Source: Solimonas sp041612095
GTDB taxonomy: Bacteria > Pseudomonadota > Gammaproteobacteria > Nevskiales > Nevskiaceae
Length of the DNA stretch: 14,259 bases
NCBI GenBank assembly: GCA_041612095.1
Contig: JBFJJW010000073.1
Location: 1 to 14,259 of the forward strand
Direction: 5' to 3'
Shown here: positions 6,535-13,983 of the stretch, piece by piece
How positions within the stretch are numbered: the stretch's first letter is position 1
Layout of the letters: every line of letters begins with the position of its first letter
Position numbers and translations under genes: made by a program
Notes under the pieces: model-generated
Told to the model about the DNA's origin: nothing
Databases searched by the model: none
What the model saw: the letters and a program-made list of their open reading frames with translations, nothing else

Positions 6535-7041
6535 CTAGGGCTTGCCGATATAGTCCGGTTTGCCGAGTTCGACGCCGTTGTGCCGGAGGATGTTGTAGGT
6601 CGTCGTGCAGTGGAAGTGCAGGTTGGGGATGACGAAGAACTCAAGGTACTCGTAGCCCTTGAAGTTCAGTTCACCGCGCGGTGTCTTCAGCACGATCTCG
6701 CGTGATTCCGCGCCGTGCATCTGCTCGGCCTTGCAGCTGCCGATGAACGTCAGCGTCTTGTCGATGCGCGCGATCAGCTCGGCAAAGCTGGATTCGGTGT
6801 CCTCAAACTTGGGCACCTCCAAGCCAGCGAGGCGCGCGGCACAGCCCTTGGCCATGTCGGTCGCGATCTGGACCTGGCGGGTCATCGCGAACATGTCCGG
6901 ATACAGGCGAAAGCCGAGCAACGCAGCCGGATCGATCTTGCGAGACTCTGCGTGGGCTGCGCCCTTTTCCAGAATGGCGCGCAGGTTGGTCAGCGCACGG
7001 GAGAGCACCGGCACCGACAGCTGATACATGGATAGGCTCAT
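6535..7041 (-). CDS. DUF1993 family protein
   Basis: The 168-residue protein matches the DUF1993 family through its whole length. Key stretches are MYQLSVPVLSRALTNLRAIL at the N-terminus, LGFRLYPDMFAMTRQVQIAT in the middle (42-61), AELIARIDKTLTFI (87-100) and the C-terminal FFVIPNLHFHCTTTYNILRH (135-154) with HNGVELGKPDYIG. The family is helical and related in architecture to DinB-like four-helix bundles; the histidines at 142 and 144 would be candidate metal ligands, though this is inference. No enzymatic activity is established for it. It is cytoplasmic by lack of a signal. ATG 7041 is chosen because AAGGAG lies 4 bases upstream; M5 at 7029 is the alternative. It is divergent from the TonB-dependent receptor with a 250-base intergenic region. 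Confidence 0.9.
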   Translation of the reverse strand: MSLSMYQLSVPVLSRALTNLRAILEKGAAHAESRKIDPAALLGFRLYPDMFAMTRQVQIATDMAKGCAARLAGLEVPKFEDTESSFAELIARIDKTLTFIGSCKAEQMHGAESREIVLKTPRGELNFKGYEYLEFFVIPNLHFHCTTTYNILRHNGVELGKPDYIGKP

Positions 7042-7229
7042 GAGGCTCCTTATTTAAGCCGTGGAACGGAAACTGCTGCGGTAAGCGGTCTAGGGCCACG
7101 GGCACCTGATCCCGCCTGCCTGCCGCGATATTCGGGCTGCAAGCGGCGGGCCCTGAAACTCTGCGCCGCATCATGCCCCAAGCGCCGCCAGGCTGGGGGG
7201 AAACCCGGTCGCACTGACTTTTGTCCTAA

Positions 7230-7247
7230 TGTAAGATTAAGCTTACA
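7230..7247. promoter_or_regulatory. Palindrome TGTAAG-N6-CTTACA upstream of the receptor gene
   Basis: An 18-base dyad with perfect 6-base arms (7230-7235 and 7242-7247) lies 44 bases before the receptor ATG, in a locally AT-rich stretch where the promoter should be. Size and symmetry are typical of an operator for a dimeric helix-turn-helix regulator. A weak -35-like CTGACT at 7214-7219 with a -10-like TTAAGC at 7237-7242 would place the dyad over the core promoter. I do not recognise it as a Fur or other known box. Functional assignment is inference. Confidence 0.45.
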
Positions 7248-7291
7248 GAAAGGCGCGCAAGTTTACCGACGCGGCTAACAGGGAGCAGGAA

Positions 7292-10200
7292 ATGAGTCTG
7301 AAAACCATGCGCCAGCTGGGGCTGGCAGTGTTGCTTTGTGCGATTGTGCCGGTAGTGGCCCAAGCCCAGGATAACTGGGAAGAGCCGGCGCCGGAATCGA
7401 CCGAAGGCGCGCCGTCTTACGAGGCTCAAGCTGTGGCCGACGAGGCCCCGCCTGAAGCGGACGAAAGCCTGCCTGCAACCGAGTCCGAGGCATGGGCCGC
7501 GAGCGAAGCCGGCGTGACTTCAGAACCTGTAGCGGAAACCGAACCGTCGGCCGCGACTGAAGGCGAATCAGATTCCGCGCCGCAAGCGGCTGCTGTAGAG
7601 ACCATTGAGATTGCGCCCCTGCGCGATGCCGAGGCTGAGCCGACCCTGGCTGAGCCCACCGCCGCCAAGCTCGACGCGATTGAGGTGACGGGTTCGCGCA
7701 TTCGCCGCACTGATTATGAGACCGCACAGCCGGTGCTGGTTGTGACCCGCGCCGATATCGAACGCAGCGGCCTGACCTCGATCGGCGATCTGCTGCAGGA
7801 TCTGCCGCAGGCGGGCGCCGCTCTCAACACGGCGTTCAACAACGGCGGTGACGGCTCGACCGAAATCGATTTGCGCAACCTCGGCTCCGGCCGTGTGCTG
7901 GTGCTGGTGAATGGTCGTCGCTGGGTCAATGGCCTGTCGCAGCTGCGCTCCAATTCGGTTGACCTCAATACCATCCCGATTTCGATCATCGAAAGCATAG
8001 AAGTGCTGAAGGACGGCGCATCGGCCGTATACGGCTCCGACGCGATCGCGGGTGTGGTCAACATCAAGACCCGCCGTGACTTCCAGGGTGCCGAAGCGCG
8101 CGGCCAGCTTCAGGCCTACGACGAGGGCGGCGGGCTGACGCAGGCCTTCAGCTATGCCTTGGGCTCGGTAGGCGAAGCCACCAGCACCTTTCTGGATATC
8201 AGCTACGTCAAGCAGAGTGCGCTGAACGCGGGCGACCGCGAGCTTTCCTCTTTGCCGACCTTCGGTACCGAGAACAGCCGCGGCAGTGGCTTCACTCCGT
8301 TCGGCCGTACGCTGTTCGTGCCGACGCCGACCAATGGCTTGGCCATCAACGGCTCGTCGAGCGACGGCCAGGCGAATCCCTGTTACGACATCACCTCCGA
8401 CGTTGGCAACGGTGTGATTGGCGATCCCTCAACCACCGAGCCGTTCCCAAATCCGTTTGCCGGTGGCGAGCCGATTCTGCCGCCACTACCTTTGGCTGCA
8501 GGCGTGTCGATCTGCGATCTCACTCGGCGCAGCAGCGATGGCGGCTTTGTGCGCTTCGACCAGAACGTTGACGCGTTCAACTACGCGCCGGTCAACTACC
8601 TGCTGACGCCGCAGGAGCGCATCGGTATCTTCGGTCAGGCGACGCATCGTTTTGACAACGACATCCGCTTCACCACCGAGGTTCTGTACAACCTCCGCAA
8701 GTCCTCACAGCAGCTGGCGCAGACTCCGCTGGGCGTTGGCGATCTGCTGCCCGCGCCGTTCCGTCTGGCCTATGTCGACTCGACCAACCCGTACAACTTC
8801 ACCAATCCAGAGAGCCCGTACTACGTGCCGGGGGCGACGCCACAGGATATCGGCAACTCGACCGGTGGTCAGGGCTTGGTAGAGGCGGGCGCAGTATTGC
8901 GCCGCATGGTGGAGCTGGGACCCCGCGCGTTCTCGCAAGAAGTGAACACGATGCGGATCGGCGGTGGCTTTGACGGCAACTTTGAACTGTTCTCGGCGTT
9001 CGTGACTTGGGATGCTGGCGCCGCGTATGCGGAAAGCCAACTGTCCACGACGGAGGCAGGCTTGGTTGACATGAGCCGCGTCGCGCGCGCACTGGGACCG
9101 ATTGACCAGTGCGTTCCGACCACGGCGCCCGATGGCAGCACCATTCCGGCCCCCCCTTCGGCGGCTGGCTGCGTGCCGTTGGACATATTCGGCGGCCCGG
9201 GGACTATCACCCCGGACATGCTGAACTACATCTCATACGTGGGGCATGACACGGCGCGTCAGCAACAGCGCTACGCATATGCCAATGCCTCCACCGAGTT
9301 GCCGGGCACCGACCTGTTCCTGCCGGCGCCGATTGGCATGGCAGTGGGCGTAGAGTTCCGCCGCGAGGATTTCCGCAGCAACCCTGATGCACTGAAGGTG
9401 AATGGCACCAGCAGCACCAACGCCTCCAGCGCCACCCGCGGCGGTTACAACGCCCGTGAGGCTTTCGTTGAGTTGGCGGTGCCGATGCTGCGTGATCTTC
9501 CCGGCGCCCAGGATGTCAATCTGAGCCTTGCCGCGCGTAGCTCTGACTTCGGCGATCTGGGCGACAACATCAGCACCAAGTTTGGTCTGGAATGGCGTGT
9601 CTATCAGGACCTGATGCTGCGAGCGACCACCTCCGAGGCCTTCCGCGCACCCAGCGTGACCGAGCTCTATCTTGGCGCGGTGACCAGCTTCCCGGAAGTG
9701 AATGATCCCTGCGCAACGTCGGAGCGTACCGATCCCGCCAGCTCGGACTACAACGCCAACACCGCCGCGAACTGCGACTCGGACGGCGCTTCGGATTCTC
9801 AGCTGAATGCGCAGTTGCCGACGATCTTTGGCGGCAACCCGGATCTGAAGCCGGAATCAGCGGACTCGCTGACTGCTGGCATCGTGTTCAATCCCTCGTT
9901 CCTGCCCGACTTTGATATCACGATCGACTGGTACCGCATCCGTCTGACCGACTTCATCACGTTTGTGGGGACCGACCAGATCTTCGAGCTGTGCTATCGC
10001 GCCGATCCCAACAACCGATCGCTGTGCGAGAACGTGGATCGCGGCTCCGATGGCCAGATCATCAGCATCGACAACACTGCGACCAACTTCCTCGAGCTGG
10101 AAGTCGAGGGCGTGGACTTCAACATTGGCTGGGTGCTGCCGGGCGAGTTCATCAATAACCTCGGCCGCTTCAAGGTCAACATGGATGGCGCCTACGTGAC

Positions 10201-10705
10201 GCGTTACGAAGTCGCGTCACCAACAGCCGAAGGCAAGCGGGTCGAGAATCTGGCAGGCCTCGAATTTGGTGGACAGGGCGCGATTCCCCGCATCAAGCTG
10301 AATGCTTCGCTGACCTACACGCGTGGACCGCTGGAAGCGAGCTGGACTACGCGCTATGTGCATTCGGTGATCGAAACCTGCGACGACGGGCGTCAGGACC
10401 CGGGTGCCGCCAATGGCGGCGGCAACCCGACGCCGGTACTTTCCTTTGAGGAGTACGGCCTCTGCTCGGGCCCGGTGCATCCGAAACATGGCCTGATCAA
10501 TGAACTGGATGCCGTGTTCTATCACGACGTTCAGGCGTCCTGGCAGTCGGAGACGCTGGACACCAAGTTCGTGTTTGGTGTCAACAATGTGTTCCAGCAG
10601 GATCCGCCACCGGCGTACTCCGCTTTTGCCAATACTTTTGACCCCACGCTGCACGAGCTGCCGGGCAGCCGTGCGTTCTACGTACGCTTCATCAGCAACT
10701 TCTAA
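7292..10705 (+). CDS. TonB-dependent outer-membrane receptor
   Basis: The 1137-residue protein is an outer-membrane TonB-dependent receptor of the large Oar-like kind. Residues 1-25 are a signal peptide ending VAQA before Q26. Residues 26-126 form an Ala/Glu/Pro-rich acidic extension with almost no basic residues. The TonB-box-like segment is DAIEVTGSRI at 128-137, followed by the plug (about 140-260) with LLQDLPQAGAALNTAFNNGG, VLVLVNGRRWV and IEVLKDGASAVYGSDAIAGV. The rest is the beta barrel, with paired cysteines in predicted extracellular loops (for example near ELCYRADPNNRSLCENV) and the typical aromatic end YVRFISNF. The substrate cannot be read from sequence. The start has GGGAGCAGGA just before ATG 7292. 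A strong intrinsic terminator follows, so it is probably a single-gene unit. Neighbouring kynureninase raises the idea of an aromatic substrate, but nothing in the sequence ties them. Confidence 0.95.
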   Translation: MSLKTMRQLGLAVLLCAIVPVVAQAQDNWEEPAPESTEGAPSYEAQAVADEAPPEADESLPATESEAWAASEAGVTSEPVAETEPSAATEGESDSAPQAAAVETIEIAPLRDAEAEPTLAEPTAAKLDAIEVTGSRIRRTDYETAQPVLVVTRADIERSGLTSIGDLLQDLPQAGAALNTAFNNGGDGSTEIDLRNLGSGRVLVLVNGRRWVNGLSQLRSNSVDLNTIPISIIESIEVLKDGASAVYGSDAIAGVVNIKTRRDFQGAEARGQLQAYDEGGGLTQAFSYALGSVGEATSTFLDISYVKQSALNAGDRELSSLPTFGTENSRGSGFTPFGRTLFVPTPTNGLAINGSSSDGQANPCYDITSDVGNGVIGDPSTTEPFPNPFAGGEPILPPLPLAAGVSICDLTRRSSDGGFVRFDQNVDAFNYAPVNYLLTPQERIGIFGQATHRFDNDIRFTTEVLYNLRKSSQQLAQTPLGVGDLLPAPFRLAYVDSTNPYNFTNPESPYYVPGATPQDIGNSTGGQGLVEAGAVLRRMVELGPRAFSQEVNTMRIGGGFDGNFELFSAFVTWDAGAAYAESQLSTTEAGLVDMSRVARALGPIDQCVPTTAPDGSTIPAPPSAAGCVPLDIFGGPGTITPDMLNYISYVGHDTARQQQRYAYANASTELPGTDLFLPAPIGMAVGVEFRREDFRSNPDALKVNGTSSTNASSATRGGYNAREAFVELAVPMLRDLPGAQDVNLSLAARSSDFGDLGDNISTKFGLEWRVYQDLMLRATTSEAFRAPSVTELYLGAVTSFPEVNDPCATSERTDPASSDYNANTAANCDSDGASDSQLNAQLPTIFGGNPDLKPESADSLTAGIVFNPSFLPDFDITIDWYRIRLTDFITFVGTDQIFELCYRADPNNRSLCENVDRGSDGQIISIDNTATNFLELEVEGVDFNIGWVLPGEFINNLGRFKVNMDGAYVTRYEVASPTAEGKRVENLAGLEFGGQGAIPRIKLNASLTYTRGPLEASWTTRYVHSVIETCDDGRQDPGAANGGGNPTPVLSFEEYGLCSGPVHPKHGLINELDAVFYHDVQASWQSETLDTKFVFGVNNVFQQDPPPAYSAFANTFDPTLHELPGSRAFYVRFISNF

Positions 10706-10725
10706 ACATTTCAGCTGCTCCCATC

Positions 10726-10760
10726 CCGGTGCCCGCAAGCTGCGGGCACCGGTTTTTTTT
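10726..10760 (+). terminator. Intrinsic terminator after the TonB-dependent receptor
   Basis: A perfect 12-base stem, CCGGTGCCCGCA at 10726-10737 paired with TGCGGGCACCGG at 10741-10752, closes a 3-base AGC loop and is followed directly by eight T residues (10753-10760). It lies 20 bases after the receptor stop. It should separate the receptor transcript from the kynureninase transcript. Confidence 0.95.
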
Positions 10761-10766
10761 GGGGCG

Positions 10767-10798
10767 CTAGCCTGTGCCGTGCTGTCGTGCGAGGCTAG
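10767..10798. repeat. Inverted repeat CTAGCCT-N18-AGGCTAG in the kynureninase leader
   Basis: Perfect 7-base arms (10767-10773 and 10792-10798) flank 18 bases, between the receptor terminator and the kynureninase ATG at 10823. A promoter for kynureninase must lie in this short stretch or read in from upstream. The dyad could be an operator half-site pair or a leader hairpin. No regulator gene is adjacent to support a specific assignment. Confidence 0.3.
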
Positions 10799-10822
10799 GG
10801 GCATGAATCCGGTCAGGCTCGC

Positions 10823-12067
10823 ATGAACGCGATGGTGACGCTGCAGCAGTGTCGGGCGCTGGATGAACGCGATCCGCTCAGACACTTTCGCGAGCGCTTC
10901 AGCCTGCCGGAAGGCGTGGTCTATCTGGATGGCAACTCGCTTGGGGCCTTGCCTGCAGCGACAGCGGCGTACCTTCAAAGGGTGATGACACACCAGTGGG
11001 GCGAGCGCCTGATCCGTAGCTGGAACGAGGCGGGTTGGGTTGACCTTCCCTTGCGCCTGGGCGACAAGATCGGTCAGCTCATCGGCGCCCGCCCGGGCGA
11101 AACCGTGGTCGCGGACTCGACCTCGATCAACCTGTTCAAGCTGCTGGCCTGCGCCCTCGGACTGCAACCGCAGCGCCGGGTGATACTGGCCGAGACCGGC
11201 GAGTTCCCGACGGATCACTACATGGCGCAAGGGCTCAGCGCATGGCTTGCCGCCGGTCATGAACTGCGGCGTGTGCCGGCCGCTGAGCTGACAGCTTCGC
11301 TGGACCCGCAGGTGGCGGTGCTGATGCTGAGTCATGTCAACTATCGCACTGGCGCGATGCATGACATGGCGGCGATAACGGCAGCGGCGCACGAAGCGGG
11401 GGCGTTGGTGTTGTGGGATCTGGCCCACTCGGCAGGCGCCGTGCCGCTGCAGCTAAGCGACTGTACCGTGGACTTCGCGGTCGGCTGTGGCTACAAGTAT
11501 CTGAATGGCGGCCCGGGCGCGCCGGCCTTTGCATACGCTGCCGAGCGCCTGCAGGCGGATCTGCGCTCGCCGCTCAGTGGTTGGTTTGGGCATGCGCGGC
11601 CGTTTGCGTTCGAGCCCGACTACGAAGCCGCCGGCGGTATTCGATCCTTGCAATGTGGCACGCCGCCGGTGCTGTCGATGAGCGCACTAGAGATCGGTGT
11701 CGATCTGATGCTCGAGGCCCCGTTACAGGCATTGCGCGAGAAGTCATTAGCGTTGGGCGATGTGCTGATGGGGTTGGTGGATCAGGAGCTGGCCGGATGC
11801 GGCTTCGAGCTCATCACGCCGCGGGTGCATGCGCAGCGCGGCAGCCAGATCAGTCTCCGTCATCCGCAGGCCTGGCCCCTGAGCCAGGCGCTGATCGCGC
11901 GGGGCGTGATCGGTGATTTCAGAGCCCCCGATGTGCTGCGCTTCGGTTTGGCGCCGCTGTATGTGTCCTATCAGGACGTATGGCGGGCGGTTGCCCAGTT
12001 GCGGGAGCTGATCCGCAGTGGTGATTGGAACCGACCCGAGTTTCTCCAGCCTGCAGCGGTGACCTGA
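10823..12067 (+). CDS. kynU: Kynureninase
   Basis: The 414-residue protein is a cytoplasmic PLP-dependent fold-type I enzyme that cleaves L-kynurenine to anthranilate and L-alanine in tryptophan catabolism. Family motifs run in order: VYLDGNSLGALP near 33-44, VADSTSINLFKLL (97-108) for phosphate binding, GEFPTDHY (126-133) with F128 over the cofactor ring, DLAHSAGAVPL (199-209) with D199 and H202, the Schiff-base lysine K225 in GCGYKYLNGGPGAPAF, then SGWFGH (252-257) and QCGTPP (277-282). The length is normal for the family. ATG 10823 is used, with a modest CAGG upstream; ATG 10832 is the alternative. It follows the receptor terminator, so it probably has its own promoter. The downstream alpha/beta hydrolase starts inside its stop codon (TGATG), so the two are translationally coupled. 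No tryptophan 2,3-dioxygenase is in the window. Confidence 0.95.
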   Translation: MNAMVTLQQCRALDERDPLRHFRERFSLPEGVVYLDGNSLGALPAATAAYLQRVMTHQWGERLIRSWNEAGWVDLPLRLGDKIGQLIGARPGETVVADSTSINLFKLLACALGLQPQRRVILAETGEFPTDHYMAQGLSAWLAAGHELRRVPAAELTASLDPQVAVLMLSHVNYRTGAMHDMAAITAAAHEAGALVLWDLAHSAGAVPLQLSDCTVDFAVGCGYKYLNGGPGAPAFAYAAERLQADLRSPLSGWFGHARPFAFEPDYEAAGGIRSLQCGTPPVLSMSALEIGVDLMLEAPLQALREKSLALGDVLMGLVDQELAGCGFELITPRVHAQRGSQISLRHPQAWPLSQALIARGVIGDFRAPDVLRFGLAPLYVSYQDVWRAVAQLRELIRSGDWNRPEFLQPAAVT

Positions 12068-12996
12068 TGAACGTGAGCCCGATCTGGTCGATGGGAGTGG
12101 CGGCGGCGCTGTCCGCATGCGCGGTTGCGCCGCCGGCTGCACCACCGGCGACGGTGACGGCGGCCGCCTCGTTACCGCTGAGCTGGTCCGATATCGCGGC
12201 GCGACCGCCGCCGGGCGGCGCTACTCGCCACGCTTACGGCCAAGCGCAGCAGCAGTTCGGTCAGTTGCGGCTGCCTGCCGGACCCGGTCCGTTTCCGTTG
12301 GTGGTGCTGGTGCACGGCGGCTGCTGGCTGAATGAGTTCGATCTGAGTTACTTCACGCATCTGGCTGCTGCGCTGACCGCTGCGGGCTACGCCACCTGGA
12401 CTCTCGAGTATCGTCGCCTGGGTGATGAGGGTGGGGGCTGGCCCGGCACGCTGAAGGACGTCGCCGCCGCGACCGATCATCTGCGTCAACTGGCGAGCCT
12501 GTATCCCTTGGATCTGCAGCAGGTTGTGGCGGCCGGCCATTCGGCCGGAGGCCAGTTGGCGCTATGGCTCGCTGCGCGTGGGCGATTGCCAGAGGGCAGC
12601 GAACTGTATGCGAAAGATCCGCTGCTGCTGCGCGGTGTCATCGGCATGGCAGCCATCACCGATCTGGCGAGCTACCGAGTCGGGCCTCCGGACAGCTGTC
12701 ATGCGGCGGTGGATGCTCTGCTGGGGGGCTCGCCGGCGGCGCAGGCGGCACGTTATGCGGCAAGCTCGCCGATAGAGCTGTTGCCACTGGGTGTGCCGCA
12801 GTGGCTGCTGCAGGGCGCACGCGACCCCATCGTCAGCGCGGACAGCGTGCGCGGCTACGCCGCTGCCGCGCGCAGGGCGGGCGATCGGGTGGAGCTGCGG
12901 CTTGACCCCGATGCCGGCCACTTCGAGGCAGCGATGCCGGACACGCGTCTCGGTCTGATGATCCGCGCGGCGCTGGCCGACCTGCTGCCGCGCTAG
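12067..12996 (+). CDS. Alpha/beta hydrolase with HGGxW motif, possible formylkynurenine formamidase
   Basis: The 309-residue protein is a serine hydrolase of the BD-FAE/arylformamidase-like alpha/beta-hydrolase group. HGGCW (83-87) gives the oxyanion hole, GHSAGG (157-162) holds nucleophile S159, and D253 in GARDPIV and H285 in DAGHFEA complete the triad. HGGxW is characteristic of eukaryotic-type arylformamidases such as AFMID and yeast BNA7, which make kynurenine from N-formylkynurenine. Coupling to kynureninase (start overlaps its stop, TGATG at 12065-12069) makes formamidase a sensible guess. Against it, the N-terminus has a lipobox-like LSAC (15-18) and a low-complexity Ala/Pro linker to about residue 35, as in exported lipoproteins; the n-region has no Lys or Arg, so export is itself uncertain. 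A general esterase on an exported substrate is the main alternative. The hydrolase assignment is firm, the substrate is not. Confidence 0.88.
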   Translation: MNVSPIWSMGVAAALSACAVAPPAAPPATVTAAASLPLSWSDIAARPPPGGATRHAYGQAQQQFGQLRLPAGPGPFPLVVLVHGGCWLNEFDLSYFTHLAAALTAAGYATWTLEYRRLGDEGGGWPGTLKDVAAATDHLRQLASLYPLDLQQVVAAGHSAGGQLALWLAARGRLPEGSELYAKDPLLLRGVIGMAAITDLASYRVGPPDSCHAAVDALLGGSPAAQAARYAASSPIELLPLGVPQWLLQGARDPIVSADSVRGYAAAARRAGDRVELRLDPDAGHFEAAMPDTRLGLMIRAALADLLPR

Positions 12997-13019
12997 CCGG
13001 GCAGCACCCGACGCCGGAG

Positions 13020-13811
13020 CTAGGCGAACACGACGACCGACTGGCGGGATAGTGCCGCGAGTCGGCCCTGCGGATTCCACATCTCTACCGTCTGAGCCAG
13101 GTAGCCATCGGCAGCTGCCGTCACTTCGGCGTCCAGGCGCCAGAACCGATCGGGCGCGAACGCATAATCCTGGTCCAGCAGTTCCAGTGTCCAGGTCAGA
13201 GAGCTCGACATTGCCGGTTGTTTCAGCATCGAAATGCCGGGGCTGGGTATCGAGTCGGCCAGCGCCACGACATGGGTTTCGTCCAACGTGGTCTCGTCGC
13301 GGAAGCGAACCTGAATCCTGGCGCTGGGTTCGGCCGCGCCACTGTACGGAAACCCGCCCTCGCTCCAGCGAAACTGGAAGTACTGGGTAAACGGCGGCGC
13401 GATGCCCTTGAAGTAGGGCAGTTCCCGCGGCGCACGGTCAGGCCGGGATTCGGGCGGCTGCTGCGGTGTCCGGCGGAGTGTCGATGCGCGCCCGCTGCCG
13501 AATATCGCGACGATCAGGCACTGCGTTTGCTCGCCCGAGACGATCCGGCACTCGGTATGAATGGCGGACTTGCCGGTGCGCAAGACGCGTGTCTGCAAGT
13601 TGACGACGCCGGCAGGCACCGGTGCGATGAACGTGGTCTGCACAACCCGCAGGGGTACGTCCACAGGCACCAGCCTGCGCAAAGCGGCGACCGCCAGCGC
13701 GGTCTGCATGCCGCCGAACACCGTGCGACCTTGCTGCCAGTCCTCGGGCACGGTCACCGCGCAGCCGTCCGCAGTGGGCACGAGACCGGCCAGTACTTCG
13801 CTGAATCGCAT
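13020..13811 (-). CDS. TesB-like acyl-CoA thioesterase (double hotdog)
   Basis: The 263-residue protein fits the acyl-CoA thioesterase II-like family with two hotdog domains, about 1-110 and 135-263, joined by an Arg/Pro-rich linker (112-128). The first holds QGRTVFGGMQTALAVAALRR (27-46), the family's central helix with the FGG turn, and VVQTTFIAPVPAG (56-68). The second holds ALADSIPSP (184-191), SSSLTWTLELL (202-212) and the typical C-terminal GYLAQTVEMWNPQGRLAALS (236-255). Such enzymes hydrolyse acyl-CoA to free acid and CoA in the cytoplasm; chain-length preference cannot be judged. ATG 13811 has GGAG about 6 bases upstream. It converges with the hydrolase gene (23-base gap) and diverges from the glycine-zipper gene. 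It is somewhat shorter than E. coli TesB but within the range of the family. Confidence 0.9.
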   Translation of the reverse strand: MRFSEVLAGLVPTADGCAVTVPEDWQQGRTVFGGMQTALAVAALRRLVPVDVPLRVVQTTFIAPVPAGVVNLQTRVLRTGKSAIHTECRIVSGEQTQCLIVAIFGSGRASTLRRTPQQPPESRPDRAPRELPYFKGIAPPFTQYFQFRWSEGGFPYSGAAEPSARIQVRFRDETTLDETHVVALADSIPSPGISMLKQPAMSSSLTWTLELLDQDYAFAPDRFWRLDAEVTAAADGYLAQTVEMWNPQGRLAALSRQSVVVFA

Positions 13812-13983
13812 AGGGGCTCCACAGGGCGTTTTCTATCGACGCGCGACGATACGTGAAGCCCCTGCCCGCGGCCACTGCCGGACGACGACGCCCGGTCGGG
13901 AACTGGCTTTACGGTTCAGGATCAGTTCATGGATTGCCGCTAACTTGGTAGCGTCCGTGCATAGCACCCAAGAGGGTAGATCC

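Noticed and set aside
10803..10826. A seven-codon open frame (MNPVRLA) just before kynureninase as a leader peptide
   Set aside because: It has no tryptophan codons or other attenuation logic and no competing hairpins with a T-run downstream. It is more likely chance.
10217..11428. A 403-residue open frame on the minus strand across the receptor end and kynureninase start
   Set aside because: It runs antisense through the receptor C-terminus, its terminator and the kynureninase motifs, with Arg/His/Gln-rich low-quality sequence. It is a shadow frame.
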